Below are positions 1 to 6,053 of a DNA stretch of 12,231 bases, piece by piece. The DNA lies in contig MU647133.1 in NCBI GenBank assembly GCA_026770585.1, forward strand, positions 111,904 through 124,134. Direction: 5' to 3'. The notes under the pieces are model-generated. The model was given only the letters and a program-made list of their open reading frames with translations, searched no databases and was not told where the DNA came from. This DNA is from Baffinella frigidus. Lineage: Eukaryota > Cryptophyceae > Cryptomonadales > Baffinellaceae. A program made the position numbers and the translations under genes. Positions within the stretch are counted from its first letter, which is position 1, and every line of letters begins with the position of its first letter.

Positions 1-17
1 GGGGGGGGGGGGGGGGG
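1..17. repeat. G homopolymer at window start
   Basis: The window opens with 17 consecutive G. Family A elements further in carry internal G runs of 7 to 10, so this may be the edge of such an element or an assembly edge. Nothing to the left can be seen. Confidence 0.9.
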
Positions 18-36
18 ATTTATTTCGTTCAAGCGC

Positions 37-61
37 GACTTTAGGGTCCGACCCTAAAGTC
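37..61. repeat. Short palindrome with telomere-like arms
   Basis: Two 12-base arms (core CTTTAGGGTC and GACCCTAAAG) flank a single C. Two further CCCTAAAG words follow within 25 bases. The words resemble the end of element C and the telomere repeat. Confidence 0.75.
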
Positions 62-103
62 CCCTAAAGACCCTAAAGTAAGGTCGGATACAATGCATTG
101 TTC

Positions 104-643
104 GCGTGATTCCTCAAGTTGCAGCTGCACTCGACACATGTCATCAAACTCTGCACAGCCGGGCAGGAAGTCAGACATCGTCCCTTCACCCGGTTAAGGA
201 TTTAAGGTCCGATGTATGATTTGAGAGCGCGGCCCACCGAGACAAAAGTCGAGAGTGGAACGTCTCAAAGCAAAAGTGGAGCCAATGTTAACTTAAGAAG
301 TAACAGTAGATACCCGCGGTGTTCGCGGCATTTCTTAAGTTGCAGCATTCCTTAAGTTGCGCCATTCCTTAAGTTGCAGCTGCACTCGACCCGCGTCATC
401 GAACTCTGCACAGCCGGGCAGGAGGTCAGACATCGCCCCTTCGCCTGGTTAAGGATTTAAGGTCCGATATGGCACGTACCCGCGGTGTTCGCGGCATTCC
501 TTAAGTTGCGGCATTCCTTAAGTTGCGGCATTCCTTAAGTTGCGGCATTCCTTAAGTTGCGGCATTCCTTAAGTTGCGGTATTCCTTAAGTTGCCGCTGC
601 ACTCGACACGCGTCATCGAACTCTGCAAAGCCGGGCAAGAGGT
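104..643 (+). repeat. Three long direct repeats headed by 1, 3 and 6 copies of a 17-mer
   Basis: A 17-base unit (GCGGCATTCCTTAAGTT) occurs once, degenerate, at 104-120, three times at 325-375 and six times at 491-592. Each cluster is followed directly by the same unique block starting GCAGCTGCACTCGAC: 121-213, 376-468, and a truncated copy at 593-643. The 17-mer clusters at 325 and 491 are also preceded by a shared CCCGCGGTGTTC. Between the units, 214-310 holds nothing recognisable. The unit has no spacers of different sequence, so this is a satellite-like expansion and not a CRISPR array. Confidence 0.9.
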
Positions 644-650
644 GCTGCAC

Positions 651-691
651 CCCACACCCCACACCCCAAACCCCGAACCCCAAACCTCAAA
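651..691 (-). repeat. Degenerate telomere-like patch (CCCCAAA)
   Basis: A run of CCCCACA and CCCCAAA-like words about 40 bases long joins the third repeat block directly to a family A left-end relic. It has the same strand sense as the array at 6595-7047. Confidence 0.6.
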
Positions 692-697
692 CAAAAG

Positions 698-719
698 GCG
701 TACCTCGCTCATAAGAAAC
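698..719 (+). mobile_element. Family A left-end relic
   Basis: GTACCTCGCTCATAAGAAAC matches the left arm of family A but lacks the first bases (CAGGG). No right arm follows, so it is a broken end. Confidence 0.75.
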
Positions 720-739
720 TACAAAACTAATTATAGGTT

Positions 740-850
740 GCAACTCGTTCCTGGTACAAATTACAAAACAAGACCTCATTTAAAAACGAATTGGAGCCCT
801 TTTTAGTTTTAAATGGACCTTGTTTTATAATCTGTACCAGAACGAGTTGC
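740..850. mobile_element. Hairpin element F (imperfect inverted repeat, AT-rich)
   Basis: Left arm 740-785 (starts GCAACTCGTTC) pairs with right arm about 805-850 (ends GAACGAGTTGC), with a short central loop. It is much richer in A and T than its surroundings. A 10-base direct repeat TACAAAACTA lies at 720-729 and 853-862, close to but not touching the arms, so it is only a possible target duplication. The word AGAACGAGTTG also occurs in element E. There is no coding capacity. Confidence 0.7.
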
Positions 851-864
851 TTTACAAAACTATT

Positions 865-969
865 TATCCCTTAAGTAGCCAGTAGGCGCATACGCCCTAC
901 CGTAGGGCCCTAGGACCTGCCTAGGACCTCTTGGCCCGCAACTTTGGGGGTCTGGCCACTTGAGGGATA
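865..969 (+). mobile_element. Family B palindromic MITE, copy B1
   Basis: TA, then TCCCTTAAGTAGCCAG at the left and the complementary CTGGCCACTTGAGGGA at the right, then TA. The interior contains CCTACCGTAGGGCCCTAGG. It is about 105 bp and called plus because the GTAGGCGCATACG side is at the left. Non-autonomous; the terminal inverted repeats with TA on both sides fit the Tc1/mariner-type (Stowaway-like) pattern by inference. Confidence 0.85.
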
Positions 970-1000
970 GGGTGCGTCACTAGTCGCGTAACGCTGCCAG

Positions 1001-1180
1001 GACCTTTTTGTTTTAGACGTCGTAGGAGGAGGGGGGGTTCCTACCGTAGGCTAAGGGGTCCGCTGGCGTCAGCTTGTGGCATTAATGTGATCACGTAACG
1101 CTGCCTCCCACGGTGTGCACGCCGGGGAAAACAACGAGACACTCATGATCGAGGTACCCCTGTAACAGGTATATTGACCC
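1001..1180 (+). repeat. Large direct repeat, copy 1 (uninterrupted)
   Basis: About 180 bp, nearly identical to 1424-1703 apart from an element B2 inserted in the latter. It starts near GACCTTTTTGTTTTAGACG, passes a GGAGGAGGGGGG tract and a CCTACCGTAGG palindrome, and ends with module M: GGGGAAAACAAC, then a family A-like right end CGAGGTACCCCTGTA, then ACAGGTATATTGACCC. It keeps the site into which B2 went in the other copy. Confidence 0.88.
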
Positions 1181-1388
1181 CATCCGAGTTTCCGTTACCT
1201 TATCCGCAGGAATCCCCCTATGTCCCATACGGTATTACCTACCGTAGGACCAAGGGACTATACACTAGGGGGGGGTTCAAAATCCCTCTTCGAAGCCCGC
1301 TGTGTGGATTGCACCTTCCCTTTCCACGGCCGTTGCCATGTTCATCTGAAAAGCTAACGCCAGCGAGGTACTTAGAGCCTACGGATTG
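1181..1388. other. Spacer without a recognised gene
   Basis: An open plus-strand frame runs through here but has no ATG and no recognisable domain. A CCTACCGTAGG palindrome at about 1238-1248 is the only structured word. I see nothing else. Confidence 0.5.
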
Positions 1389-1473
1389 CCTACGGTAGGA
1401 GCCCCCCTCCTACGACTTGTAAAGACGTTTTTGTTTCAGACGTCGTAGGAGGAGGGGGGGTTCCTACCGTAGG
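1389..1473. repeat. Hairpin with 28-base arms
   Basis: CCTACGGTAGGAGCCCCCCT at 1389-1408, continuing to 1416, pairs with 1443-1473, whose end reads TTCCTACCGTAGG. The loop is about 25 bases and T-rich. The right arm is the start of the large repeat copy 2; copy 1 has lost the matching left arm. Confidence 0.7.
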
Positions 1474-1703
1474 CTAAGGGGTCCGCTGGCGTCAGCTTGT
1501 GGCATTAATGTGATCACGTAACGCTGCATCCCCCGGTGTGCACGCCGGGGAAAACAACCAGACACTCATGATCGAGGTACCCTTGTAACAGGTATCCCTT
1601 AAGTGACCAGGCCCCCAAATTTGGGGGCCTGAGGTCCTAGGCAGGTCCTAGGGCCCTACCGTAGGGCATATGAGCCTACTGGGCACTTAAGGGATATTGA
1701 CCC
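1424..1703 (+). repeat. Large direct repeat, copy 2 (interrupted by B2)
   Basis: It aligns to 1001-1180 over 1424-1594 and 1697-1703. The break falls exactly at the TA within ACAGGTA...TATTGACCC, where B2 sits. This gives a within-window empty-site comparison for family B. Confidence 0.88.
1593..1696 (-). mobile_element. Family B palindromic MITE, copy B2
   Basis: TATCCCTTAAGTGACCAG at the left, CTGGGCACTTAAGGGATA at the right, in the orientation opposite to B1. The interior holds GGCCCCCAAATTTGGGGGCC, itself nearly palindromic. It interrupts large repeat copy 2. Confidence 0.9.
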
Positions 1704-1786
1704 AATTCGGTGTGCGGGAGGCCGTAGTGCGAGCTCCTGGCCCGCACGAAAGGCCTCACAACCTGTCCGGTCGAGGCTGCACGGCT

Positions 1787-1863
1787 TTCTCTGCAGTCCT
1801 TTCTACGGAAGGGCGTGTCGTTGGGCTACGTTGGGAGCATTTAAAACCTAAAGGACCTAAAGC
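1787..1863 (+). repeat. Element C, copy C1
   Basis: A non-palindromic recurring sequence with key blocks TCTCTGCAGTCC, GGAAGGGCGTGTCGTTGG and AAAACCTAAAGGACCTAAAG. Four other copies lie in the window. Here it is followed 55 bases on by the D repeats, an arrangement partly repeated, reversed, at 4228-4371. No coding function is apparent. Confidence 0.85.
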
Positions 1864-2015
1864 TGCTGCGGAGCTATGCGCTCCCGGGGCGGACGGCGGG
1901 GCACGGGGCGCGTGTGTCGAGGCAAGCGATGCAGCCACGATGAGGAGCGCACGCTAGACCTGCGGGGAGGGTCAAGCGATGCAGCCACGGTGGGGAGCGC
2001 ACGCTAGACCATACG

Positions 2016-2219
2016 GGGGGAAACAACCTTATCCGGGGAAACCTGTTTTTCTTTCATTTGATGGCAAAATCAAAATTACTACACAGGTTCTTTTGTATTA
2101 CTGATAAGAACGAGTTGTGTAGTAATTTTCGTTGCCATCAAATGAAAGAAAAATAGGTTTCCCCGGATAAAACCAGACACTTATGCGCGAGGTACCCCGG
2201 TAACAGGTGTATTGACCCT
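2016..2219 (+). repeat. Module M, copy 3 (split by element E)
   Basis: Module M reads GGGGAAAACAACCAGACAC, then ATGCGCGAGGTACCCCTGTA, then ACAGGTGTATTGACCC. Here 2016-2028 and 2171-2219 form one copy split by element E. The other copies are about 1124-1180, 1545-1703 (split by B2) and 2287-2345 (intact). The middle of M matches a family A right end followed by TA, so M may descend from a decayed A insertion. Confidence 0.8.
2029..2170. mobile_element. Hairpin element E with 4-bp target duplication
   Basis: A 142 bp inverted repeat: left arm begins TTATCCGGGGAAACC and right arm ends GGTTTCCCCGGATAA, with pairing through TTTCATTTGATGGC and on into the centre near 2095-2105. AACC flanks it at 2025-2028 and 2171-2174, while the uninterrupted module M copy at 2287-2345 has a single AACC there. 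It is AT-rich with no coding capacity. The 4-bp duplication separates it from families A and B. Confidence 0.88.
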
Positions 2220-2378
2220 GGCGCTCCGGAGCGCGTGTGCCGAGGCAAGCGAGGCAGCCACGATTAGGAGTGCACGCTAGAACATACGGGGAAAACAACC
2301 AGACACTTATGCGCGAGGTACCCCTGTAACAGGTGTATTGACCCTGGCGCTCCTCTTGCCGCAAGGAGGCGTGCGCGA

Positions 2379-2495
2379 CAGGGGTACCTCGCTCATAAGA
2401 AACCGCGCCCCCCTAGGACCCTACAGTAGGCCTGTGCCTAGGGCCGTATGGTAATCCTAGGGGGGGGGGCGTTTCTTATGAGCGAGGTATCCCTG
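2379..2495. mobile_element. Family A palindromic MITE, copy A1
   Basis: 117 bp. Left end CAGGGGTACCTCGCTCATAA pairs with right end TTATGAGCGAGGTATCCCTG. The interior has CCTAGGACC, CTACAGTAGG and a run of ten G. The right flank is TA but the left flank is GA. It is identical to A2, including the T in GGTATCCC. Confidence 0.92.
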
Positions 2496-2497
2496 TA

Positions 2498-2614
2498 CAG
2501 GGGTACCTCGCTCATAAGAAACCGCGCCCCCCTAGGACCCTACAGTAGGCCTGTGCCTAGGGCCGTATGGTAATCCTAGGGGGGGGGGCGTTTCTTATGA
2601 GCGAGGTATCCCTG
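2498..2614. mobile_element. Family A palindromic MITE, copy A2
   Basis: Identical to A1 over 117 bp and separated from it by just TA, so A1-A2 is best read as a 119-bp tandem duplication. It is flanked by TA on both sides. Confidence 0.92.
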
Positions 2615-2616
2615 TA

Positions 2617-2733
2617 CAGGGGTACCTCGCTCATAAGAAACCGCCCCCCCCCTAGGACAACCGTAGGACCCTAAGCATAGGCCTACTGTAGGGTCCTAGG
2701 GGGGGGCGGTTTCTTATGAGCGAGGTACCCCTG
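2617..2733. mobile_element. Family A palindromic MITE, copy A3
   Basis: Same ends as A2 but a different interior (ACAACCGTAGGACC, AGCATAGGCCTACTGTAGGG), so it is a separate lineage placed directly next to A2 with one shared TA. The right flank is TA. Confidence 0.92.
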
Positions 2734-2764
2734 TACCTCTATCATCGAAGAGGCGCGCTCTAGG

Positions 2765-2869
2765 TATCCCTTAAGTGGCTAGGTGGTCAAATTTGACCAC
2801 CAAGAGGTCCTAGGCAGGTCCTAGGACCCTAAGGTAGGGCGTATGAGCCTACTGGCCACTTAAAGGATA
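2765..2869 (-). mobile_element. Family B palindromic MITE, copy B3
   Basis: TATCCCTTAAGTGGCTAG at the left, CTGGCCACTTAAAGGATA at the right, minus orientation. It has GGTGGTCAAATTTGACCACC near the left end, a nested perfect palindrome. Confidence 0.88.
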
Positions 2870-2927
2870 GGGGGATGTGAGGACGCAGTCCTAGGCGGGC
2901 TTCTCGCCTCGAGGCGGGCCCGTGCTA

Positions 2928-3044
2928 CAGGGGTACCTCGATTACAAGCAAACGCCTCCCCGTAGGGCCCTACAGTAGGCCTATGCCTAGGGCCCTATGG
3001 TCGTCCTAGGGGGGTGACGTTTTCTTGTAATCGAGGTACCCCTG
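2928..3044. mobile_element. Family A variant, copy A4 (ATTACAAG subfamily)
   Basis: 117 bp, TA on both sides. The outer ends are CAGGGGTACCTCG and CGAGGTACCCCTG, but the next block is ATTACAAG on the left and CTTGTAAT on the right where other copies have CTCATAAG and CTTATGAG. Both arms changed together. Confidence 0.92.
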
Positions 3045-3051
3045 TAGCGGC

Positions 3052-3156
3052 TAACCCCTAAGTGGCCAGTAGGCTCATACGCCCTACCGTAGGGCCCTAG
3101 GACCTGCCTAGGACCTCTTGGCCGTTAAATTTGACCGCCTGGCCACTTAAGGGATA
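3052..3156 (+). mobile_element. Family B palindromic MITE, copy B4
   Basis: TA, then ACCCCTAAGTGGCCAG at the left and CTGGCCACTTAAGGGA at the right, then TA. Plus orientation; only six bases from the TA that flanks A4. Confidence 0.88.
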
Positions 3157-3165
3157 CGTCTCGAG

Positions 3166-3201
3166 GTAGCAAATTCACTGTAAAATCAGTGGATTTGTAC
3201 C
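3166..3201. repeat. Small hairpin
   Basis: GGTAGCAAATTCACTG pairs imperfectly with CAGTGGATTTGTACC around a short AT loop. Not related to families A or B by sequence. Confidence 0.55.
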
Positions 3202-3400
3202 AGATTACGGCCTATCCCTAGAGCGCTGGGGCGGTTCTAGGGTTAGGAGGGGGGCGGGAGGGGGGTGAGTTGAGAGATGACTTTGAAAGATGGCTTTTGT
3301 GGGAAGGGGGGGTTGGGTTGTAAGAAAGGTGGTGGGTAGGGGGGTAGATGGTGCGTGAATCAATGAAGAGATGACGTTGGCGCCGATGTCTCCCTTCCTA
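3202..3400 (+). other. G-rich spacer
   Basis: Strand-asymmetric G-rich DNA with many GGGG to GGGGGGG runs, especially 3238-3345, which could form G-quadruplexes (inference). The word GTGAATCAATG at about 3354 recurs near 7280. No gene is seen. Confidence 0.5.
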
Positions 3401-3475
3401 CAGGGGTACCTCGCTCATAAGAAAGCGCGCCCCCCCCTAGGACCACCGTAGGGCCCTGGGCATAGGCCTACAGGG
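3401..3475 (+). mobile_element. Family A, truncated copy A5 (left half)
   Basis: Preceded by TA; CAGGGGTACCTCGCTCATAA through CCTAGGACCACCGTAGGG to CATAGGCCTAC, then family A sequence stops at the centre of the palindrome. The right half is absent. Confidence 0.85.
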
Positions 3476-3487
3476 CTTACTCGAAGT

Positions 3488-3628
3488 TAAGGTCACACAC
3501 TTTTTTGTGGTGTGGTGTGTGACGTTAAACAATTAACGCCCACAGCAAACGGGTGTGGTGCGGTCGTTAAAATCTGGGTCTTAAATTCAGCAAGGTTCGC
3601 GAAAAACGGGTGTGTGCGGACCTTAAAT
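3488..3628 (+). repeat. Three imperfect copies of a GGTGTG...GTTAAA motif
   Basis: About 23 bases each at 3508-3530, 3550-3572 and 3606-3628. The second and third share ACGGGTGTG, then TGCGG, then TTAAA. TTAAATTCAG also occurs at 3581-3590 and 3623-3632. The first copy pairs with GGTCACACAC at 3491-3500 as a hairpin. Confidence 0.6.
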
Positions 3629-4033
3629 TCAGTGCATGTAGTTGTAAGTTGAGGGGGGGGGAGAGGAAGTACTGTCCACTGTAGGCAGCCGGAACAGGTT
3701 GGTTGCGAGGGAAATGAGGGGGGGCATGGAGAGAGCTTCTGGGTGCATCGGATCCAGGGGAGCGGGGAACTCCGGTCCCGAGGCGGGTTTTGACCATGTG
3801 AATGTCCACAATCGGGGGCCCGAGGGATAATGAACACATGACGAGGGCAGAGGAGGGCGGAGAGCTTAGGAGGCACGCTTTCTTAAGACACAGTTTGAAT
3901 GGCGTTTCCCGATGTTCCTGGGTCTTTTTATTTGGGGGGTGTACATGTACATGGACACTGTGTACATGATTTTTTTCAACTTGCACCACTCGGGAACCCA
4001 GTTTTTCCTGGGAAATATTGACTTTTTTTCCGA
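3629..4033. other. Unassigned 0.4-kb stretch
   Basis: Long open frames exist on the minus strand, but they are proline- and serine-rich, overlap in different frames and show no domain or codon pattern I trust. Visible words are a TGTACATGTACA palindrome at 3940-3951 and a nearby second TGTACATG. It lies between two half copies of family A (A5 and A6), so it could have replaced the missing halves in a deletion or insertion. I do not call a gene. Confidence 0.45.
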
Positions 4034-4213
4034 CCACGCTCATAAGAAAGAGCCCCCCCATAGGACCACCATACGACCCTAGGCATACAGGGGTACCTCG
4101 CTCATAAGAAAACGTCCCCCCCTTTGACCCTACAGTAGGACCATGCCTAGGGCCCTACGATGGTCCTAGGGGGGGTGGGCGTTTCTTATGGGCGAGGTAC
4201 CCCTGTAGGCCTA
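4034..4213 (+). mobile_element. Family A copy A6, broken and interrupted by A7
   Basis: The A6 left part, 4034-4087, lacks the first bases and starts at CGCTCATAAGAAAG. It runs to AGGCATA, where A7 begins, and resumes after A7 as TAGGCCTAC at 4206-4213 or so before family A sequence ends. A3 and A5 read CATAGGCCTAC without a break, so A7 sits in the central TA of A6. Confidence 0.85.
4088..4205. mobile_element. Family A palindromic MITE, copy A7 (nested in A6)
   Basis: 118 bp with TA on both sides. Ends are CAGGGGTACCTCGCTCATAA and TTATGGGCGAGGTACCCCTG. It is inserted at the central TA of A6, and the TA is duplicated. Confidence 0.93.
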
Positions 4214-4227
4214 CGCTCTTCCTCACT

Positions 4228-4371
4228 GGTCTAGCGTACACTGGCCTGGGACGCTCCTCCTCACGGATATGCTCTTAGCTACATTTTAGGTCCTTTTGGT
4301 TTTAATTTCTCCCAACATAGCCCAACGACACGCCGTTCCGTAGAAGGGATCTGCAGAGAAAGCATTTTTGC
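4228..4371 (-). repeat. Element C copy C2 with D relic, reversed
   Basis: The reverse complement of 4281-4371 matches element C, from GCAAAAATGC through CTCTGCAG and GGCGTGTCGTTGGGCTATG to AAGGACCTAAAA. Further along the same strand, 4228-4240 matches the GTACGCTAGACC end of a D repeat. This mirrors C1 plus D on the plus strand, suggesting C and D once formed one unit. Confidence 0.78.
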
Positions 4372-5046
4372 AACATACTGACAGCATTGCGCCGGGGTTC
4401 TGGGGGGTGCCCAGGAGGGGGCGGGGCAGAGGGTGGGATGAAAAGAGGCGCACCGCGGGGGACGGCGGAGTGCACTGCTACCCAGGATATTTTACCTTAA
4501 GTCAACAAAGCGGATCCTCGGCAGTAAGTTGCCATTTCGTTTAGATGGACCTGCTCTGGGAGCAGGTATTTGACTTAAGGCACTGGCTTTCAGGGGGAGT
4601 TGACTTAGGTGAAATGTTCTGGCTCACCGGGGTGTGTGCACGGGCGCCGCGACCGGGTTCATCGCCCTTTATTGTTACACGGATATGGCACAGCGCAACC
4701 TCAGCGCAAACTCCACAGTGCTGACGTTGCGCAAACTCGATGGACTGTCCCTCGCAGTACATCAACCACCTGCGCGCCCGACTCGCCACGAGACCCCAAG
4801 CCACGTGAGCGCTGTCGGTCTGGTTGCGCGGGCGGCCGAGCGCGGGCGGAACGCGGGAAGACGGGGGGCTAATGATGGTGCTCGATGTCCGGGGGAGGAA
4901 GGGCGAACGACGCGCATGGTTCTCCGAACCGCGCAGGCGGCAGCTTAGGCTGTGCTCAGCATGGCGGCATGGTGGACCACACGCGCTCCGCCCTGGAGCA
5001 GCAGAGATGGCGGAGAAGGTGGCGGAGCATGGGAGGAGACCAGAGC
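4372..5046. other. Unassigned stretch downstream of gene 1
   Basis: GC-rich DNA downstream of the gene 1 stop codon. Frames are open on both strands for long distances, as expected at this base composition, and I cannot choose among them. An inverted repeat is present: TTTTACCTTAAGTCAAC near 4489-4506 against GTTGACTTAGGTGAAAT at 4599-4615, with another TTTGACTTAAGG at 4569-4580. The minus strand has AATAAA at 4673-4668, about 370 nt past the gene 1 stop, a weak polyadenylation candidate. A plus-strand ATG at 4685 opens a frame that meets GTGAGC at 4805, but nothing else supports an exon. Confidence 0.4.
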
Positions 5047-5871
5047 TTAGTGGTGGTCCATCTTCTGGGCCCCTGCGCGGCACGCGCTCTCCGTGCCCGG
5101 GTACTTGTCCTCGTAGTTGGCCGCCACCCCCCGCTTCTTCTCCTTCTTCGTCCACGTCACGTCTTCGTGGATTGTGCCGTGTGAGCCGACCTGGTACATC
5201 ACCAGCCCGCATGCAGCCTGCCACTCACGGCTGTCAGGTCACTTGCCGCGTCGAAGCTACAACAGAATCGGGAGGCACCACGGGGAAGCGACCAAAGACA
5301 CCAAGGGAGCGAGGGAGAGAGAGCACGCGCACGAGAAAGAGAGAGCGAGCGAGAGAGAGCTTGAAGGGGCATTTTTTGTTGCAGTCGATCAGCTCTTGCA
5401 CAGGTCGGCGCTCTGTCAAAGCGGTCTGTGTCATGACCCTGGAGGGATGTGCCATGGCTGGCTGACTGTCTCAACGTGGCTCAGGGGAGAGCGCTGGGTC
5501 GCATGGGGGGTTACCGAGATACAGAAGATAATCGGCAGGACCTGCCATTTTTTTGCAGTCGATCAGCGGAGGACAAACTTCCTCAATCACCAATCACTTT
5601 CCGGGAAGAGACAGCGCGCATGGCCAAGTGCGAAGCGTTCGCCAATGGGCGAATGGAGTGGCTGGGGTATCAGAAGGGGGGGGGGCGGGGGCGGATGGTC
5701 CCGGGGTGGTTGAGTAGCTACCTCAGGGAGAACCCACAATGCGTAGAAGGACCCGGGCTCGATGCCGCTGGCGGGGGCCGTTGACATGAGGCGCCTCTGT
5801 GCCGGGCGCTTCTGCGCGGCGAGGAGGGAGCGCCCGGCGGCGCGGAGGGAGGGGGCGAAAAGGCGATTCAT
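5047..5871 (-). CDS. Gene 1: small mitochondrial membrane protein, three exons with a microexon, tentatively NDUFA1/MWFE-like
   Basis: Exons on the minus strand are 5871-5722 (150 nt), 5541-5515 (27 nt) and 5217-5047 (171 nt). All junctions are phase 0 with donors GAG|GTAGCT and TCG|GTAACC and acceptors GGCAG|GTC and GGCAG|GCT, giving 115 residues and a TAA stop. The ATG is the first on that strand for over 130 nt. Residues 1-32 look like a mitochondrial presequence: seven Arg/Lys, no acid, ending RRLMSTA. Residues 42-70 are hydrophobic (LWVLPE, VLPIIFCIS, AACGLVMYQV), spanning all three exons; the tail is charged (HEDVTW, KKEKKRG, NYEDKYPG). Third codon positions are nearly all G or C (codons 5-23 without exception). 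One N-terminal span, a Glu before VLP, and H-x4-W followed by a basic stretch recall complex I subunit NDUFA1. Against this, a cleaved presequence is not usual in that family. That it is a gene is fairly sure; its identity is not. Confidence 0.72.
5306..5360 (-). repeat. CT-repeat tract in gene 1 intron 2
   Basis: GA-rich on the plus strand, CT-rich on the coding strand, interrupted by GCACGCGCACGAG. It lies 89 to 143 nt upstream of the exon 3 acceptor. A similar tract with the same kind of interruption sits in the gene 2 intron. Confidence 0.8.
5370..5567 (-). repeat. Direct repeat of 22-24 bp flanking the microexon
   Basis: Copies at 5370-5393 and 5546-5567 share GCTGATCGACTGCAA followed by an A run and TG (minus strand). 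The upstream copy ends at the acceptor of the 27-nt exon; the other lies inside intron 2. CTGAT and CGACTGC could serve as branch-site sequence (inference). Confidence 0.75.
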
Positions 5872-6053
5872 CCTGTCACAGAAATTTATGACACCGAGAT
5901 CCGACTCTTCAAAAAGTTTTTTTCGTGCGTTTGATGTCCGTTTGATCCCTTTTTTTGGCCCCCTGAAGATTTCAGCCAACTCGGATAAGTTTTGACCACT
6001 TTCGCACCAAGCACCAATTTTCCTTCCACCTTAGGGGTTGTCGCGGGCTGCTA
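5872..6053 (-). promoter_or_regulatory. Presumed 5' flank and promoter region of gene 1
   Basis: Only about 180 bp separate the gene 1 start codon from family A copy A8. The strand read by gene 1 has no upstream ATG here. It is AT-richer than the gene, with AAAAAAA and TTTGAAG tracts. No recognised promoter motif is seen, so the call rests on position alone. Confidence 0.3.

Larger units (their letters stand above)
1919..2283 (+). repeat. D repeats, three copies
   Basis: Copies at 1919-1960, 1973-2010 and 2242-2283 share GAGGCAAGCGATGCAGCCAC, or close variants, followed by GGAGCGCACGCTAGA. The second and third are each followed by CATACGGGG and module M. An unrelated element E lies between copies 2 and 3. 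Confidence 0.82.

Noticed and set aside
491-592. CRISPR-like array
   Set aside because: The 17-mers are contiguous with no unique spacers, and the window is eukaryotic.
2098-2364. Minus-strand frame with repeated peptide CYRGTSRISVW
   Set aside because: The peptide repeat comes from two copies of module M and crosses element E, so it is repeat DNA and not a gene.
4541-5224. Minus-strand 227-codon open frame
   Set aside because: It overlaps gene 1 exon 3 in another frame. The exon 3 frame has the stronger third-position G/C bias and joins in phase to two other exons; the long frame is explained by high GC content.
4824-5713. Long plus-strand open frames over gene 1
   Set aside because: They run through introns and the GA tract, giving Arg-Glu repeats, and are opposite-strand shadows of gene 1.
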